The notes beneath the pieces are model-generated. The model did not search any database and was not told where the DNA came from. It saw nothing but the letters and a program-made list of their open reading frames with translations. 64,000 nt of DNA, taken from contig JBKHBN010000001.1 of assembly GCA_046542355.1 (NCBI GenBank), forward strand, positions 62,001-126,000, in the 5' to 3' direction. Shown here in pieces: positions 17,060 through 25,462 of the stretch. Numbering within the stretch: position 1 is the first letter of the stretch; each line of letters opens with the position of its first letter. A program made the translations under genes and the position numbers. The stretch is from UBA1672 sp046542355. Its GTDB lineage: Bacteria; Pseudomonadota; Alphaproteobacteria; Micavibrionales; Micavibrionaceae.

Positions 17060-18463
17060 ATGAGCTCACGCACCCTTTACCAAAAAATATGGGATAGTCA
17101 CATAGTAGATCAATCAGCCAACGATGGCACATGCTTGATATATATCGACCGCCATCTGGTACACGAAGTCACGTCCCCGCAGGCTTTTGAAGGATTGCGC
17201 ATAGCCAAACGCAAGGTTCGCAGCCCTAAAAGAACCCTTGCTGTTATGGATCACAACGTCCCGACAACCGACCGCTCTCTTCCGATCGAGGAAAAAGACA
17301 GCCGTATTCAAATCGAGACATTGCGCGATAATTGCAAAGAATTCGGCGTAAATCTGTTCGATCTCACAGACCGGCGCCAAGGCATTGTCCACATCATCGG
17401 CCCCGAACAAGGTTTCACCCTCCCCGGCATGACAATTGTTTGCGGCGACAGCCATACAGCCACCCACGGCGCATTTGGAGCCTTGGCCTTTGGCATCGGC
17501 ACAAGCGAAGTTGAACACGTTCTAGCCACCCAGACCCTGATCCAGAAACCATCAAAAAGCATGCGCATAACGGTAAACGGATCACTTGGCACAGGCGTAA
17601 CAGCCAAAGACGTTGTCTTGCACATCATCGGGACAATCGGCACAGCAGGCGGCAATGGCTACGTCATAGAATATGCCGGCCAAACCATAGAAAACCTGTC
17701 TATGGAAGGGCGCATGACGATATGCAATATGTCTATTGAAGCAGGCGCACGCGCAGGTTTAATAGCACCCGACGAGAAAACTATTTCATATATAAAAGGC
17801 CGTCCAATGGCTCCAAAAGGAGAAGAATGGGACAAAGCACGCGCTTACTGGGAAACATTAAAAAGCGACAAAGACGCAATATTCGACAAAGAAGTACTGA
17901 TTAACGCACAAGACATCCACCCGACAGTCACATGGGGCACAACGCCAGAGGATATCGTGCCTATCACCGGACATGTCCCATCCCCCGAAGACTACAAAGA
18001 CCCGGGCAAACAAGCCGAGGTCAAACGCATGCTTGACTATATGGGGCTAAAGGCCGGTACAAAAATGCAGGACATCACCATTGACAAAGTCTTCATCGGT
18101 TCTTGCACAAATGCCCGCATTGAAGATCTGCGCGCCGTCGCAAAAGTCGTTAATGGCAAAAAAGTAGCAAAAAATGTTGATGCGATGGTCGTGCCCGGCT
18201 CTGGCCTTGTCAAAGCACTGGCCGAGGACGAAGGAATTGCAGATATCATCAAGGAAGCTGGATTTGACTGGCGTGAACCCGGCTGCTCCATGTGCCTTGG
18301 CATGAATCCGGATCAGCTCAAACCCGGAGAGCGCTGCGCATCAACATCCAATCGCAACTTCGAAGGCCGTCAGGGTCGTGGAGGGCGCACGCACCTTTGC
18401 TCCCCCGCCATGGCTGCCGCCGCTGCAATCACAGGAAAATTAACCGATGTTCGAGACTTGTAA
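17060..18463 (+). CDS. leuC: 3-isopropylmalate dehydratase, large subunit
   Basis: With LeuD it isomerises 2-isopropylmalate to 3-isopropylmalate in leucine biosynthesis; it carries a [4Fe-4S] cluster. The 467-residue protein has the aconitase-family motifs VCGDSHTATHGAFGALAFG, FIGSCTNARIEDLRA (first cluster Cys) and GCSMCLGMNPD (the other two), plus SNRNFEGRQGRGGRTHLCSP cut at RNFEGRQGRGGRTHL. Length is normal. It begins a leuC-HD-leuD-leuB run behind a good promoter, and its last 17 bases overlap the start of the HD-domain gene. Confidence 0.97.
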   Translation: MSSRTLYQKIWDSHIVDQSANDGTCLIYIDRHLVHEVTSPQAFEGLRIAKRKVRSPKRTLAVMDHNVPTTDRSLPIEEKDSRIQIETLRDNCKEFGVNLFDLTDRRQGIVHIIGPEQGFTLPGMTIVCGDSHTATHGAFGALAFGIGTSEVEHVLATQTLIQKPSKSMRITVNGSLGTGVTAKDVVLHIIGTIGTAGGNGYVIEYAGQTIENLSMEGRMTICNMSIEAGARAGLIAPDEKTISYIKGRPMAPKGEEWDKARAYWETLKSDKDAIFDKEVLINAQDIHPTVTWGTTPEDIVPITGHVPSPEDYKDPGKQAEVKRMLDYMGLKAGTKMQDITIDKVFIGSCTNARIEDLRAVAKVVNGKKVAKNVDAMVVPGSGLVKALAEDEGIADIIKEAGFDWREPGCSMCLGMNPDQLKPGERCASTSNRNFEGRQGRGGRTHLCSPAMAAAAAITGKLTDVRDL

Positions 18464-19205
18464 ACACCTTTACCGCTCCAAAGAATATGAAACGGGCTGG
18501 CCTCTAAGCTATCATATAGAATCAGCCCCCCTGTTTTCTGGACGCTTTAAACCCTTCATACAAGAACAGCTCGAAAAACTAAAAGAACTGGATCAAGAAC
18601 GTAGAAAACTTGCAAAGCAAGATGGACTGAACATCACCTATATTTTTCATGAACACGTACAAAGGGTAGCCAGTGATATCGAAAGAACATGCCAACACAT
18701 AGGGTTACAAGACTACGCCGCGCGCAATATGTACTGGGCTGCCCTGGCGCATGATATTGGCAAGGCGCATATAGATCTGCAACACTGGCGGGAAACTAAA
18801 GAAAAACCATCAGAAGAACTCAAAGCACTGCGGCGCACCCATACGACATGCGGCGCTCAGATCATTCAGGAGAATTTTGATGATTTAGATCATCTCTTCA
18901 TTGACCTGATGCTAGATCTGGCGCTTCATCATCACGAACAAATGAACGCTCAGGGGACACTTAAAATACCGGCCCGTGAGCTATCACTGCCTGCACAACT
19001 GATAGCCATCGTTGAAGCCTTTGACGGCTGGAGCATCCCCAGAGCACATTACGGCGACCGGGACATCTCTCCACAGGGTGTGCTAGAGCGCATGCGCAAT
19101 GAAAAAGGAGAAGATTTTTTCAATATGACCCTCTTCGAATCCTTCGCAGAAATGAAAATGAAAGAACACGAACAAGAGCCGGAGCCAGAACCTTATGACA
19201 TATGA
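18447..19205 (+). CDS. HD-domain (HD-GYP-like) phosphohydrolase
   Basis: A 252-residue cytoplasmic protein with an HD metal-binding fold: HEH at 68-70, AHDIGK with His102-Asp103, RRTHTTCG (His132) and LALHHHEQMNAQG (His161-163), then LPAQLIAIVEAFDGWS, where HD-GYP proteins have the AVAD-YDA helix. The order and spacing resemble HD-GYP c-di-GMP phosphodiesterases, but the GYP tripeptide is replaced (QGTLKIP) and the kDP-type segment is poor, so substrate is uncertain: c-di-GMP, another nucleotide, or none. The ATG lies inside leuC (17-base overlap), implying coupled translation. A gene of this kind between leuC and leuD is unusual. Confidence 0.78.
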   Translation: MFETCKHLYRSKEYETGWPLSYHIESAPLFSGRFKPFIQEQLEKLKELDQERRKLAKQDGLNITYIFHEHVQRVASDIERTCQHIGLQDYAARNMYWAALAHDIGKAHIDLQHWRETKEKPSEELKALRRTHTTCGAQIIQENFDDLDHLFIDLMLDLALHHHEQMNAQGTLKIPARELSLPAQLIAIVEAFDGWSIPRAHYGDRDISPQGVLERMRNEKGEDFFNMTLFESFAEMKMKEHEQEPEPEPYDI

Positions 19206-19258
19206 TATCAAAAAAATCATCTTGCACCGTTTACTTGAAAAATCAGGAGGCTAGAACA

Positions 19259-19864
19259 ATGCATCCCTTTACAAAACTAACCGCCCGCGCAGCGCCGATG
19301 GATATGATTAACGTCAACACCGATGTCATTATCCCAAAACAGTTCCTCAAAACCGTGAAACGCACAGGACTAGGGGTCAGTGCCTTTTTTGATATCCGCT
19401 ACAATGACCAGGGCAAAGAGCGCCCGGATTTTGTCCTCAACAAACCCGAATATAAAGGCGCACAAATTCTGATAACAGGAGAAAATTTCGGCTGCGGATC
19501 AAGCCGTGAGCACGCACCATGGGCAATACTGGATATGGGATTTCGCTGCATCATCGCCCCAAGCTTCGCTGACATATTCTACAATAACAGCTTTAAAAAC
19601 GGCATTTTGCCAATCACCCTGCCCCAAGATCAGGTCACAGCCCTCATGGAAGAGGCTCAAAAGAACCCGCAAGCCACCTTTGACATCGACCTTGAAGAGC
19701 AAACCATCAAACGCGGCAATGTAGTCTCATTTTCCTTTGACATCGACCCTTTCCGCAAACACTGCCTGCTCAACGGCCTTGACGATATCGGCCTGACACT
19801 GCAAAAAGAAGCCATGATCGCAATTTTTGAAAAAGATTTAGATAAACAAAAACCCTGGGTTTAA
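19259..19864 (+). CDS. leuD: 3-isopropylmalate dehydratase, small subunit
   Basis: Swivel-domain partner of LeuC in leucine biosynthesis. The 201-residue protein has DMINVNTDVIIPKQFLK at its start, the NFGCGSSREHAPWAI substrate loop, FADIFYNNSFKNGILPI and a normal C-terminus (DPFRKHCLLNGLDDIGLTL). The frame extends to 19202 but ATG 19259, preceded by CAGGAGG, matches the family start (MHPFTKLTA). It follows the HD-domain gene and is 19 bases before leuB. Confidence 0.97.
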   Translation: MHPFTKLTARAAPMDMINVNTDVIIPKQFLKTVKRTGLGVSAFFDIRYNDQGKERPDFVLNKPEYKGAQILITGENFGCGSSREHAPWAILDMGFRCIIAPSFADIFYNNSFKNGILPITLPQDQVTALMEEAQKNPQATFDIDLEEQTIKRGNVVSFSFDIDPFRKHCLLNGLDDIGLTLQKEAMIAIFEKDLDKQKPWV

Positions 19865-19883
19865 AAAAAGGAAAATCAAAAAC

Positions 19884-20981
19884 ATGACAAAAGCATACAC
19901 CCTAAAAATTCTGGCCGGAGACGGCATAGGCCCGGAAATCATAAAAGAAGCCCGCAAAGTTATAAGCTGGATCAACTGCTCAGCCGACCTGCGCATCAAA
20001 ACATCCGAAGGCCTGCTGGGCGGCTGCTCAACTGATGAATATGGCACACCTCTAAGTGACGAGGTCTTACAGGAATGCAGACAGAGCGACGCCATCTTGA
20101 TGGGTGCGGTCGGCGGGCCAAAGTGGGATAATGTCGCATACGAAGTACGCCCAGAAGCCGGCCTGCTGAAACTCAGGAAATCTCTAAACCTTTATGCAAA
20201 TTTGCGCCCGGCCAAACTAATGAGCGCCTTAATCGACTCTTCTCCCCTAAAGCCTGAAATCGTAAAGGATCTGGACATCCTGATCGTACGCGAGCTTACA
20301 GGCGGCCTGTATTTCGGCGCACCACGCTGCACCAACGACCTTGACAACGGAGAGCAGCAAGCCATTGATACATGCCTATATACAACATCTGAAATCCAGC
20401 GCGTAGCCCGCATAGCCTTTGAAGCAGCGAGAAAAAGAGATAACAAGGTTACATCATGCGACAAAGCCAATGTTCTGGCCACCAGCAAATTATGGCGCCA
20501 AACCGTCACCGCTTTGCATGAAAAAGAATATTCTGACATTGAGCTAAACCATATATATGTCGATAACTGTGCCATGCAGCTTGTTTGCAATCCAAAGCAA
20601 TTCGATGTCATCCTGACCGAAAATCTGTTTGGCGACGTTCTCTCCGATGAATCAGCCATGCTGACCGGCTCACTAGGGATGCTCCCGTCCGCCTCAATCG
20701 GCGATGAAGGAACGCCATATCTCTATGAGCCTATCCACGGCAGCGCGCCGGATATAGCCGGACAAAACATAGCCAACCCGCTGGCAACAATAATGAGCCT
20801 GACCATGGCGCTGCGTTATTCATTTAACCGCGACGACATCGCCCGAAAAATAGAAGATGCAATCGCCGCGACCCTTGACGAAGGTCTGCGCACGCGCGAT
20901 ATTATGTCTGATGGCTGTAAACAGGCGGGAACAAGTGAGATGGGCAACGCCATTATTGCCAGACTTGAGGAAACGGCCTAA
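19884..20981 (+). CDS. leuB: 3-isopropylmalate dehydrogenase
   Basis: NAD-dependent oxidative decarboxylation of 3-isopropylmalate to 2-ketoisocaproate, the third leucine-specific step. The 365-residue protein has LAGDGIGPEI, the LRKSLNLYANLRP region, VRELTGGLYFG, the KANVLATSKLWR loop, DNCAMQLV, ENLFGDVLSDESAMLTGSLG and PIHGSAPDIAGQNIANP. Length is normal. It completes leucine genes C, D and B in this operon; leuA is not in the window. Confidence 0.97.
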   Translation: MTKAYTLKILAGDGIGPEIIKEARKVISWINCSADLRIKTSEGLLGGCSTDEYGTPLSDEVLQECRQSDAILMGAVGGPKWDNVAYEVRPEAGLLKLRKSLNLYANLRPAKLMSALIDSSPLKPEIVKDLDILIVRELTGGLYFGAPRCTNDLDNGEQQAIDTCLYTTSEIQRVARIAFEAARKRDNKVTSCDKANVLATSKLWRQTVTALHEKEYSDIELNHIYVDNCAMQLVCNPKQFDVILTENLFGDVLSDESAMLTGSLGMLPSASIGDEGTPYLYEPIHGSAPDIAGQNIANPLATIMSLTMALRYSFNRDDIARKIEDAIAATLDEGLRTRDIMSDGCKQAGTSEMGNAIIARLEETA

Positions 20982-21036
20982 AAAAAGCCCACTACACAAG
21001 ATCGCCCCTAACAACATTAAATGAAAGGGTTTTGTT

Positions 21037-21525
21037 ATGATAGCCAGCCTCATCATCCTCCTGCACCTAGCCGGTTTTATCGACGCAAGCAGCGCCATTA
21101 CATCCCTGTATGTAACTGGAACCATACTGATTATTGCAGAAATTGGCGTCGTATCCTTTGGCCTGATCGCCCTTAACGGCATAATAGCCCTCTACGCCGC
21201 CCACACCCTCCAAAGCGGCAGCGACCTGCTATTTGGAATACCCATGGGCTGGCAAGTGCTTTTCGGAATCGCTTTGGTAGAGATCACACTAATTATATCC
21301 ATTGTTACAGTCTATATGTGGATACGCAAACAAAAGATCACCGGCGGCACCGAGAGCATGATCGGCGACACAGCCACAATAATGGAATGGCACGACAAAA
21401 AGGGCTCGGTTCTTTACGAAGGCGAAATCTGGAAAGCCAGAGCCGAAGAGCCACTAACCCTAGAGCCAAAAAACGAAGTCACCATAAAAGCCCTTGATAA
21501 ACTCGAGCTTATCATAACCCGTTAA
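21037..21525 (+). CDS. NfeD-family membrane protein
   Basis: A 162-residue protein with N-terminal hydrophobic segments, including a Gly-rich one (GVVSFGLIALNGIIALYAA) and ALVEITLIISIVTVYMW, followed by a soluble beta-rich OB-like domain of about 60 residues (MIGDTATIMEW, GSVLYEGEIWKARAEEPL, VTIKALDKLELII). This is the short NfeD form that pairs with slipin-type SPFH proteins, encoded next. Role: membrane microdomain organisation or quality control, known only generally. GAAAGGG precedes the ATG. It follows leuB by 55 bases. Confidence 0.85.
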   Translation: MIASLIILLHLAGFIDASSAITSLYVTGTILIIAEIGVVSFGLIALNGIIALYAAHTLQSGSDLLFGIPMGWQVLFGIALVEITLIISIVTVYMWIRKQKITGGTESMIGDTATIMEWHDKKGSVLYEGEIWKARAEEPLTLEPKNEVTIKALDKLELIITR

Positions 21526-21549
21526 CCCTCTAAAAAGGAGCCTTGTATT

Positions 21550-22305
21550 ATGCCTGTAATCATTCCACTGCTGGTCGTTTTGGCCATCATCCTGTTTTCT
21601 TCCGTGCGCATCATACAGGAATATGAGCGCGGCGTAATCTACACCCTTGGCCGCTACACAAGCAACCGCGGCCCGGGCATCCAGATCATTGTTCCGCTCC
21701 TGCAACAAGTTATACTGGTTGATATGCGTATCCGCACCGTTGATATTCCCTCACAAGACATTATCTCACAGGATAACGTCTCCACAAAAGTCAACGCTGT
21801 GCTTTACTATCGCGTCGTAGATCCCGGCATGGCGATCAACAAAGTCGAGAACTTCATCATGGCCACCAGCCAGCTTGCACAAACCACCTTACGCTCGGTT
21901 TTAGGGAAACACGATCTCGACGATATGCTCGCCAACCGCGAAGAACTAAACAGCGCCATTCAGGAAATCCTTGACCAGCAAACAGAAGGCTGGGGGATTA
22001 AAGTCACAAATGTAGAAATCAAAAATGTTGATATCGACCCAACCATGGTACGCGCCATTGCCAAACAAGCCGAAGCCGAACGAACACGCCGCGCCAAAAT
22101 CATCAACGCCGAAGGAGAATTTCAGGCCGCTAAACAGCTGGACGAAGCCGCAGAAATTCTCGCCAAAAGGCCGGAAACCATGCAGCTGCGCTATCTGGGC
22201 ACAATGGCCGAATTTACCACATCCAAAGGCAACACTATCGTTCTGCCCATCCCGCTGGATCTGCTCACCAGCCTTAAACAAATCACAGGCAACAACAAGA
22301 AATAA
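21550..22305 (+). CDS. Slipin (stomatin-like SPFH-domain) membrane protein
   Basis: A 251-residue membrane-anchored protein: one N-terminal hydrophobic segment (VIIPLLVVLAIILFSSV), then the SPFH domain (EYERGVIYTLGRY, GPGIQIIVPLLQQ, VDMRIRTVDIPSQDIISQDNVS in part, NAVLYYRVVDP, ATSQLAQTTLRSVLG), a coiled coil (AKQAEAERTRRAKIINAEGE) and a C-terminal LGTMAEFTTSKGNTIVLPIP. It is the classical partner of NfeD and lies 24 bases behind that gene with AAAAGGAG before the ATG. It likely oligomerises in the membrane; its exact client is unknown. A terminator follows. Confidence 0.93.
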   Translation: MPVIIPLLVVLAIILFSSVRIIQEYERGVIYTLGRYTSNRGPGIQIIVPLLQQVILVDMRIRTVDIPSQDIISQDNVSTKVNAVLYYRVVDPGMAINKVENFIMATSQLAQTTLRSVLGKHDLDDMLANREELNSAIQEILDQQTEGWGIKVTNVEIKNVDIDPTMVRAIAKQAEAERTRRAKIINAEGEFQAAKQLDEAAEILAKRPETMQLRYLGTMAEFTTSKGNTIVLPIPLDLLTSLKQITGNNKK

Positions 22306-22342
22306 CCTCCCTGTTATTACCCGTTATTAACCGTTACCACAT

Positions 22343-22376
22343 GCCTCCCCGCCATAGCGAGGAGGCTTTCTTTTTG
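22343..22376 (+). terminator. Terminator after the slipin gene
   Basis: GCCTCCCCGC and GCGAGGAGGC pair over 10 positions with one mismatch around CATA, followed by TTTCTTTTT. It closes the leu/NfeD/slipin run. Confidence 0.8.
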
Positions 22377-22411
22377 TCATTGCGAGGAGGCAAAGCCGAC
22401 GAAGCAATCCA
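22377..22411. repeat. REP-like palindromic element
   Basis: A 35-base imperfect palindrome beginning TCATTGCGAGGAGGC and ending GACGAAGCAATCCA; ATTGC/GCAAT and GGC/GCC pair around AAA. This is the same general form as the CATTGCGAG...GAAGCAATCC intergenic repeats known from several bacterial groups. I see only this one copy in the window. Confidence 0.55.
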
Positions 22412-22435
22412 CAAACCACCCCCCATAACACACAA

Positions 22436-22464
22436 ACAAAAAAAGAGCCGGAAATTCCCGGCCC
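22436..22464 (-). terminator. Terminator of the pilin gene
   Basis: On the minus strand GGGCCGG and CCGGCTC form a 7-bp stem (one G-T pair) around a six-base loop, followed by a run of T. It lies about 25 bases after the pilin stop. Confidence 0.8.
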
Positions 22465-22490
22465 TTTTGAGAAATAAAACGATATAAATC

Positions 22491-23186
22491 TTAGTTAATA
22501 CGAGCAGCTATACTACAAGAAACCGTATCATCCGCTTCTTCATATCCACCAGCAGCTCCACAAGCTCCTGCAGTTCCTTCATTAGCAACAACAGAACCAG
22601 TAGTAGGATCACCATCATCAAGCTTTCGGTCGATCCGTGCCGCTTGAGCCTGTGTTAATCCATCCGTATCAGGTCCACCTGCCTGTTCAGCAACAACCGC
22701 ATAACGCCCAGACTTAACGTTCGTACCGATACCTAAACCACCTACCGCAGTGGTCTGCCCAACGGTAATTTCTGCTCCTCTGATGTCCGCAGAGATACCA
22801 TTAGTGCTAAGGGCTCCTACCAATAGATCAGCGCCACCAATATGTTCAAAAAAGATTACAGACTCATCCGTTGCTGCTGTTGGATCTACAAAAGGTGCAC
22901 CGTTGATACGGTTATTACCATCACCATTATTCGTTACGTTGGGCACACGAACATCAGCATTTATCATATCACCAGGAACAGCATCATACATATCCTGGAA
23001 CGTAGAAGACGCTGCATCCACAGCCTTGATCTGCGTAATCGTTGAGTTCACGCGTGCGTTTTCAATCATTTCCTGACCTTTAAGGATCCCACCGATCAAT
23101 AGACCGATAATCACCATCACCACCGCCAGTTCAACGAGCGTAAAGCCCTTCTCACTGCGCAGGGTCTCATGAAAGTGTGTATTCAT
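22491..23186 (-). CDS. Type IV pilin / pseudopilin-like protein
   Basis: A 231-residue class III-type prepilin. The leader is cut after Gly14 (RSEKG|FTLVELAVVMVIIGL), with the invariant Glu at mature position 5 and a hydrophobic N-terminal helix. A globular domain follows, with an AVPGDM motif seen in many alphaproteobacterial prepilin-type proteins, Asn/Gly-rich loops and a C-terminal Cys pair (GACGAAGG, VSCSIA) likely forming a disulfide. AAGGAG lies at ideal spacing before the ATG. It is the only pilin in the window, has its own terminator and a long upstream region, and lies at the end of the pilus locus, so it is probably the major subunit. It would be processed by the prepilin peptidase at 30793-31632. 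Confidence 0.88.
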   Translation of the reverse strand: MNTHFHETLRSEKGFTLVELAVVMVIIGLLIGGILKGQEMIENARVNSTITQIKAVDAASSTFQDMYDAVPGDMINADVRVPNVTNNGDGNNRINGAPFVDPTAATDESVIFFEHIGGADLLVGALSTNGISADIRGAEITVGQTTAVGGLGIGTNVKSGRYAVVAEQAGGPDTDGLTQAQAARIDRKLDDGDPTTGSVVANEGTAGACGAAGGYEEADDTVSCSIAARIN

Positions 23187-23508
23187 AAATTTTCTCCTTA
23201 CGAAAAATTAGTTGTGTAAAAGTTAAATATAAACATTGAGAGTTTGCCTAAGAACGTGCAGACAAGCACGTACGAATCATACACGCCTTTTCCTCTCAAT
23301 AACAGTCCCATATAGTCCAGTTTATCTTTTTTCTTTAAAAAAACCCTTAATTTTCAGTGTGTTAATAATCAGGAAAACAAAATGATTAATCATTTTAACA
23401 AATAGTTAAATCGCACTGCACAATTTAAGGGATTATTAAGAAAAGAAATGAAAAACACCTCCCCTCTATAATGAACACTCCCGTCACTATAGAAACTGCA
23501 AAGTAACA
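23187..23508 (-). promoter_or_regulatory. Pilin upstream control region (322 bases, no gene)
   Basis: AT-rich gap between the regulator stop and the pilin start. It holds a hairpin near the regulator stop (about 23465-23491), the 18-bp palindrome listed separately, and a 6-bp inverted repeat ACGTGC/GCACGT (23254-23271) that would fold in the pilin mRNA leader. I find no convincing sigma54 (-24/-12) site and no clear -35/-10 pair. Confidence 0.5.
23379..23396. promoter_or_regulatory. 18-bp perfect palindrome, candidate operator upstream of the pilin gene
   Basis: AAAATGATTAATCATTTT equals its own reverse complement. It lies about 190 bases before the pilin ATG and about 110 bases after the AraC-type regulator stop, in the only long gap of the pilus locus. 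Dyad symmetry of this length suggests a dimeric regulator site; that the neighbouring regulator binds it is a guess. Confidence 0.5.
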
Positions 23509-24627
23509 TCATTTAATCGTATTGTTACGGTAACTGCTTGGACTTTGCCCGACCATATCTTTAAAAACCCGATTAAAAGAGGGCACGGAATTAAACCCAA
23601 CCTCCTCGGAAACAACCTTTATACTGGCCTTCGTATCAAGTAAAAGCCGTTTCGAGTCCTCAATACGCCGCTCATTGAGAAGCTGAGGAAAGGATTTAGA
23701 AAAATAAACATTGATAACACGGGAAACCACCCCTTCCGATACACCAAGTTCACGTGCCAGATCTGAGCGCGAATATGTCGGCTCATGATAAATCTTATCA
23801 AGATCAAGAAGTTGCCCAATACGCTCTGCCAAAAGCTTATCCTCCGGACTTAACTCCTCTTCACGTTTGTTTTGATAAGGCAAAAACAAAGCCACAGGAT
23901 AAATACGCAGCAAACTAGTGGAGACAAGATAGATAAAAGCCAGCCCCAAAACAGTGCGGATCAATGAAATATCCAGACTCATATCATATCCACTGCCCCG
24001 CATAGCTGTCAGCCCCAGAAAGGCCACATTAACAACGATAAGAGCAAGAATAAGCCAGTAACGCTCTTTTCCTGCCTTTTGTTCCAAGATATCCTTAAGC
24101 AAAGTGCGCCGCGTCCAGATCATCAGCAAGCTTACTGCGCCGGCAATCAACCCCATTACATTCAGCCAGTCATAAAACTCAGGGCATCGCTCCGCCCCGA
24201 TACATCCTGCCCCAGTATGAAAGCTCACACTATATGAAACCAGAAAAGCGGCAGGAACAACCAGAAGGATCAGCCAGCTCCGCCATGATGGCAAAGTATG
24301 AATTTGCGACATCTGAATAATCAATAATACACTCAAAGGCGCAACTAACATCCACGCCCACCAGCTCAAAGCATCATAATGCGGCATGACATCCGACACA
24401 AAACGCCGCGCCAGATCACTAAAAAACGCACTACCAAGTACAAAGAAATAAGCAAAAGGCAGAACAAGACGAACAAATGCGCCTCTCTGGGCTTTAAAAG
24501 TAATATGAACCAGCAGATAAACACACTGAACGACACCAATCAGTGAGAACACCTCGGGAATTGTAAATTGCAATGAGTCCATTGACTGATTAAAGGCAAA
24601 AACACCTTGTAATGCAACATGATTCAC
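23509..24627 (-). CDS. Membrane-anchored AraC-family transcription regulator
   Basis: A 372-residue protein with about seven hydrophobic segments in residues 15-250 (for example PEVFSLIGVVQCVYLLVHI, WLILLVVPAAFLVSYSV, RYWLILALIVVNVAFLGL) and a C-terminal AraC-type double helix-turn-helix (SDLARELGVSEGVVSRVINVYF, IKVVSEEVGFNSVPSFNRVFKD, VGQSPSSYR). Such 7TM-AraC fusions sense a signal in the membrane and bind DNA from there. The longest frame starts with GTG at 24627; an ATG at 24582 is possible, and neither has a good ribosome site. It lies directly upstream of the pilin gene, so control of the pilin is a reasonable inference. Confidence 0.85.
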   Translation of the reverse strand: MNHVALQGVFAFNQSMDSLQFTIPEVFSLIGVVQCVYLLVHITFKAQRGAFVRLVLPFAYFFVLGSAFFSDLARRFVSDVMPHYDALSWWAWMLVAPLSVLLIIQMSQIHTLPSWRSWLILLVVPAAFLVSYSVSFHTGAGCIGAERCPEFYDWLNVMGLIAGAVSLLMIWTRRTLLKDILEQKAGKERYWLILALIVVNVAFLGLTAMRGSGYDMSLDISLIRTVLGLAFIYLVSTSLLRIYPVALFLPYQNKREEELSPEDKLLAERIGQLLDLDKIYHEPTYSRSDLARELGVSEGVVSRVINVYFSKSFPQLLNERRIEDSKRLLLDTKASIKVVSEEVGFNSVPSFNRVFKDMVGQSPSSYRNNTIK

Positions 24628-24687
24628 GAAAACACTGAACTATGCGTGTGGAAAGCACGCTTCCGCAACCGCATCACACTGACCCAA

Positions 24688-25422
24688 TCAATAAAGCCCC
24701 TCACACAACGGGTCTGCAGACGCCTCATCAGGATCAAGAATTTGCTTACAAATAAAATGAAGAGCAGCATTAATCTCCTCTGGCTGCATATGATCCATAT
24801 TGGTTTGCAGGGTTTTAACCAGCAACGCATACGCCTCCTCTTTACTGCCCTTGGCATTTAGAACAAAGGCGGGCATTTGCTTTGCCCAAACAGGCGCATC
24901 CGGATTTTCTGTTTTTGCGAGATCATCTGCCAAAGACAATGCAAGCTCCAGATCCTTCAAACGATGACGAGCAAAAAAGATCGCCTGCACAAGCCAGTTC
25001 CATTTGATACCATCAGGCCGCATGCCAACAACCCGCAAATACTCCAGAGCCGGGCGAAATAACTCCGGCTCCTGCACACCGCTGAAATAATAAGACACCA
25101 GATAAGGAACATAATTAGAGTAAGGATCAAGCTTGTCTTGTAAAAAAAACCACTGCGTCAATGCTTCATAATCATAATCTTTAAGCGCAGTAACCCGCCC
25201 TCCGACATCCCCCATATTCTGAAGCATAATACCATTAATGCGGTAAGAAAAACTACGATCTCCTCCCCCGTAAACCGTTGCAAAACGCTCTTTAGGGGCT
25301 GGAGGAACATTCCCCCATTGCGCACGTATATCGCGCTGTAAGAACCAAAAAGCAACATTCACAAAAAGCGCCACGCCCAAAGCAAAAATAACCGCGATTT
25401 CCTGTGCTTCTCTGTTACGCAT
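24688..25422 (-). CDS. Hypothetical membrane-anchored helical-repeat protein
   Basis: A 244-residue protein: N-terminal membrane anchor (EIAVIFALGVALFVNVAFWFL), then a soluble alpha-helical domain with TPR-like spacing (YDYEALTQWFFLQDKLDPY, ELFRPALEYLRVVGM, LKDLELALSLADDLAKTENPD, SKEEAYALLVKTL). No enzyme motif is visible. It follows the ABC permease gene by 40 bases and precedes the regulator gene, all on the same strand, so it may be an accessory of the transporter or of the pilus. I do not recognise a named family. Confidence 0.65.
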   Translation of the reverse strand: MRNREAQEIAVIFALGVALFVNVAFWFLQRDIRAQWGNVPPAPKERFATVYGGGDRSFSYRINGIMLQNMGDVGGRVTALKDYDYEALTQWFFLQDKLDPYSNYVPYLVSYYFSGVQEPELFRPALEYLRVVGMRPDGIKWNWLVQAIFFARHRLKDLELALSLADDLAKTENPDAPVWAKQMPAFVLNAKGSKEEAYALLVKTLQTNMDHMQPEEINAALHFICKQILDPDEASADPLCEGLY

Positions 25423-25462
25423 TGAACCTAAAACCTGACAGATTTATTAACAATAAACACAA

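Noticed and set aside
23187..23508. Sigma54 promoter for the pilin gene
   Set aside because: No GG-N10-GC pattern with the right context was found on the minus strand.
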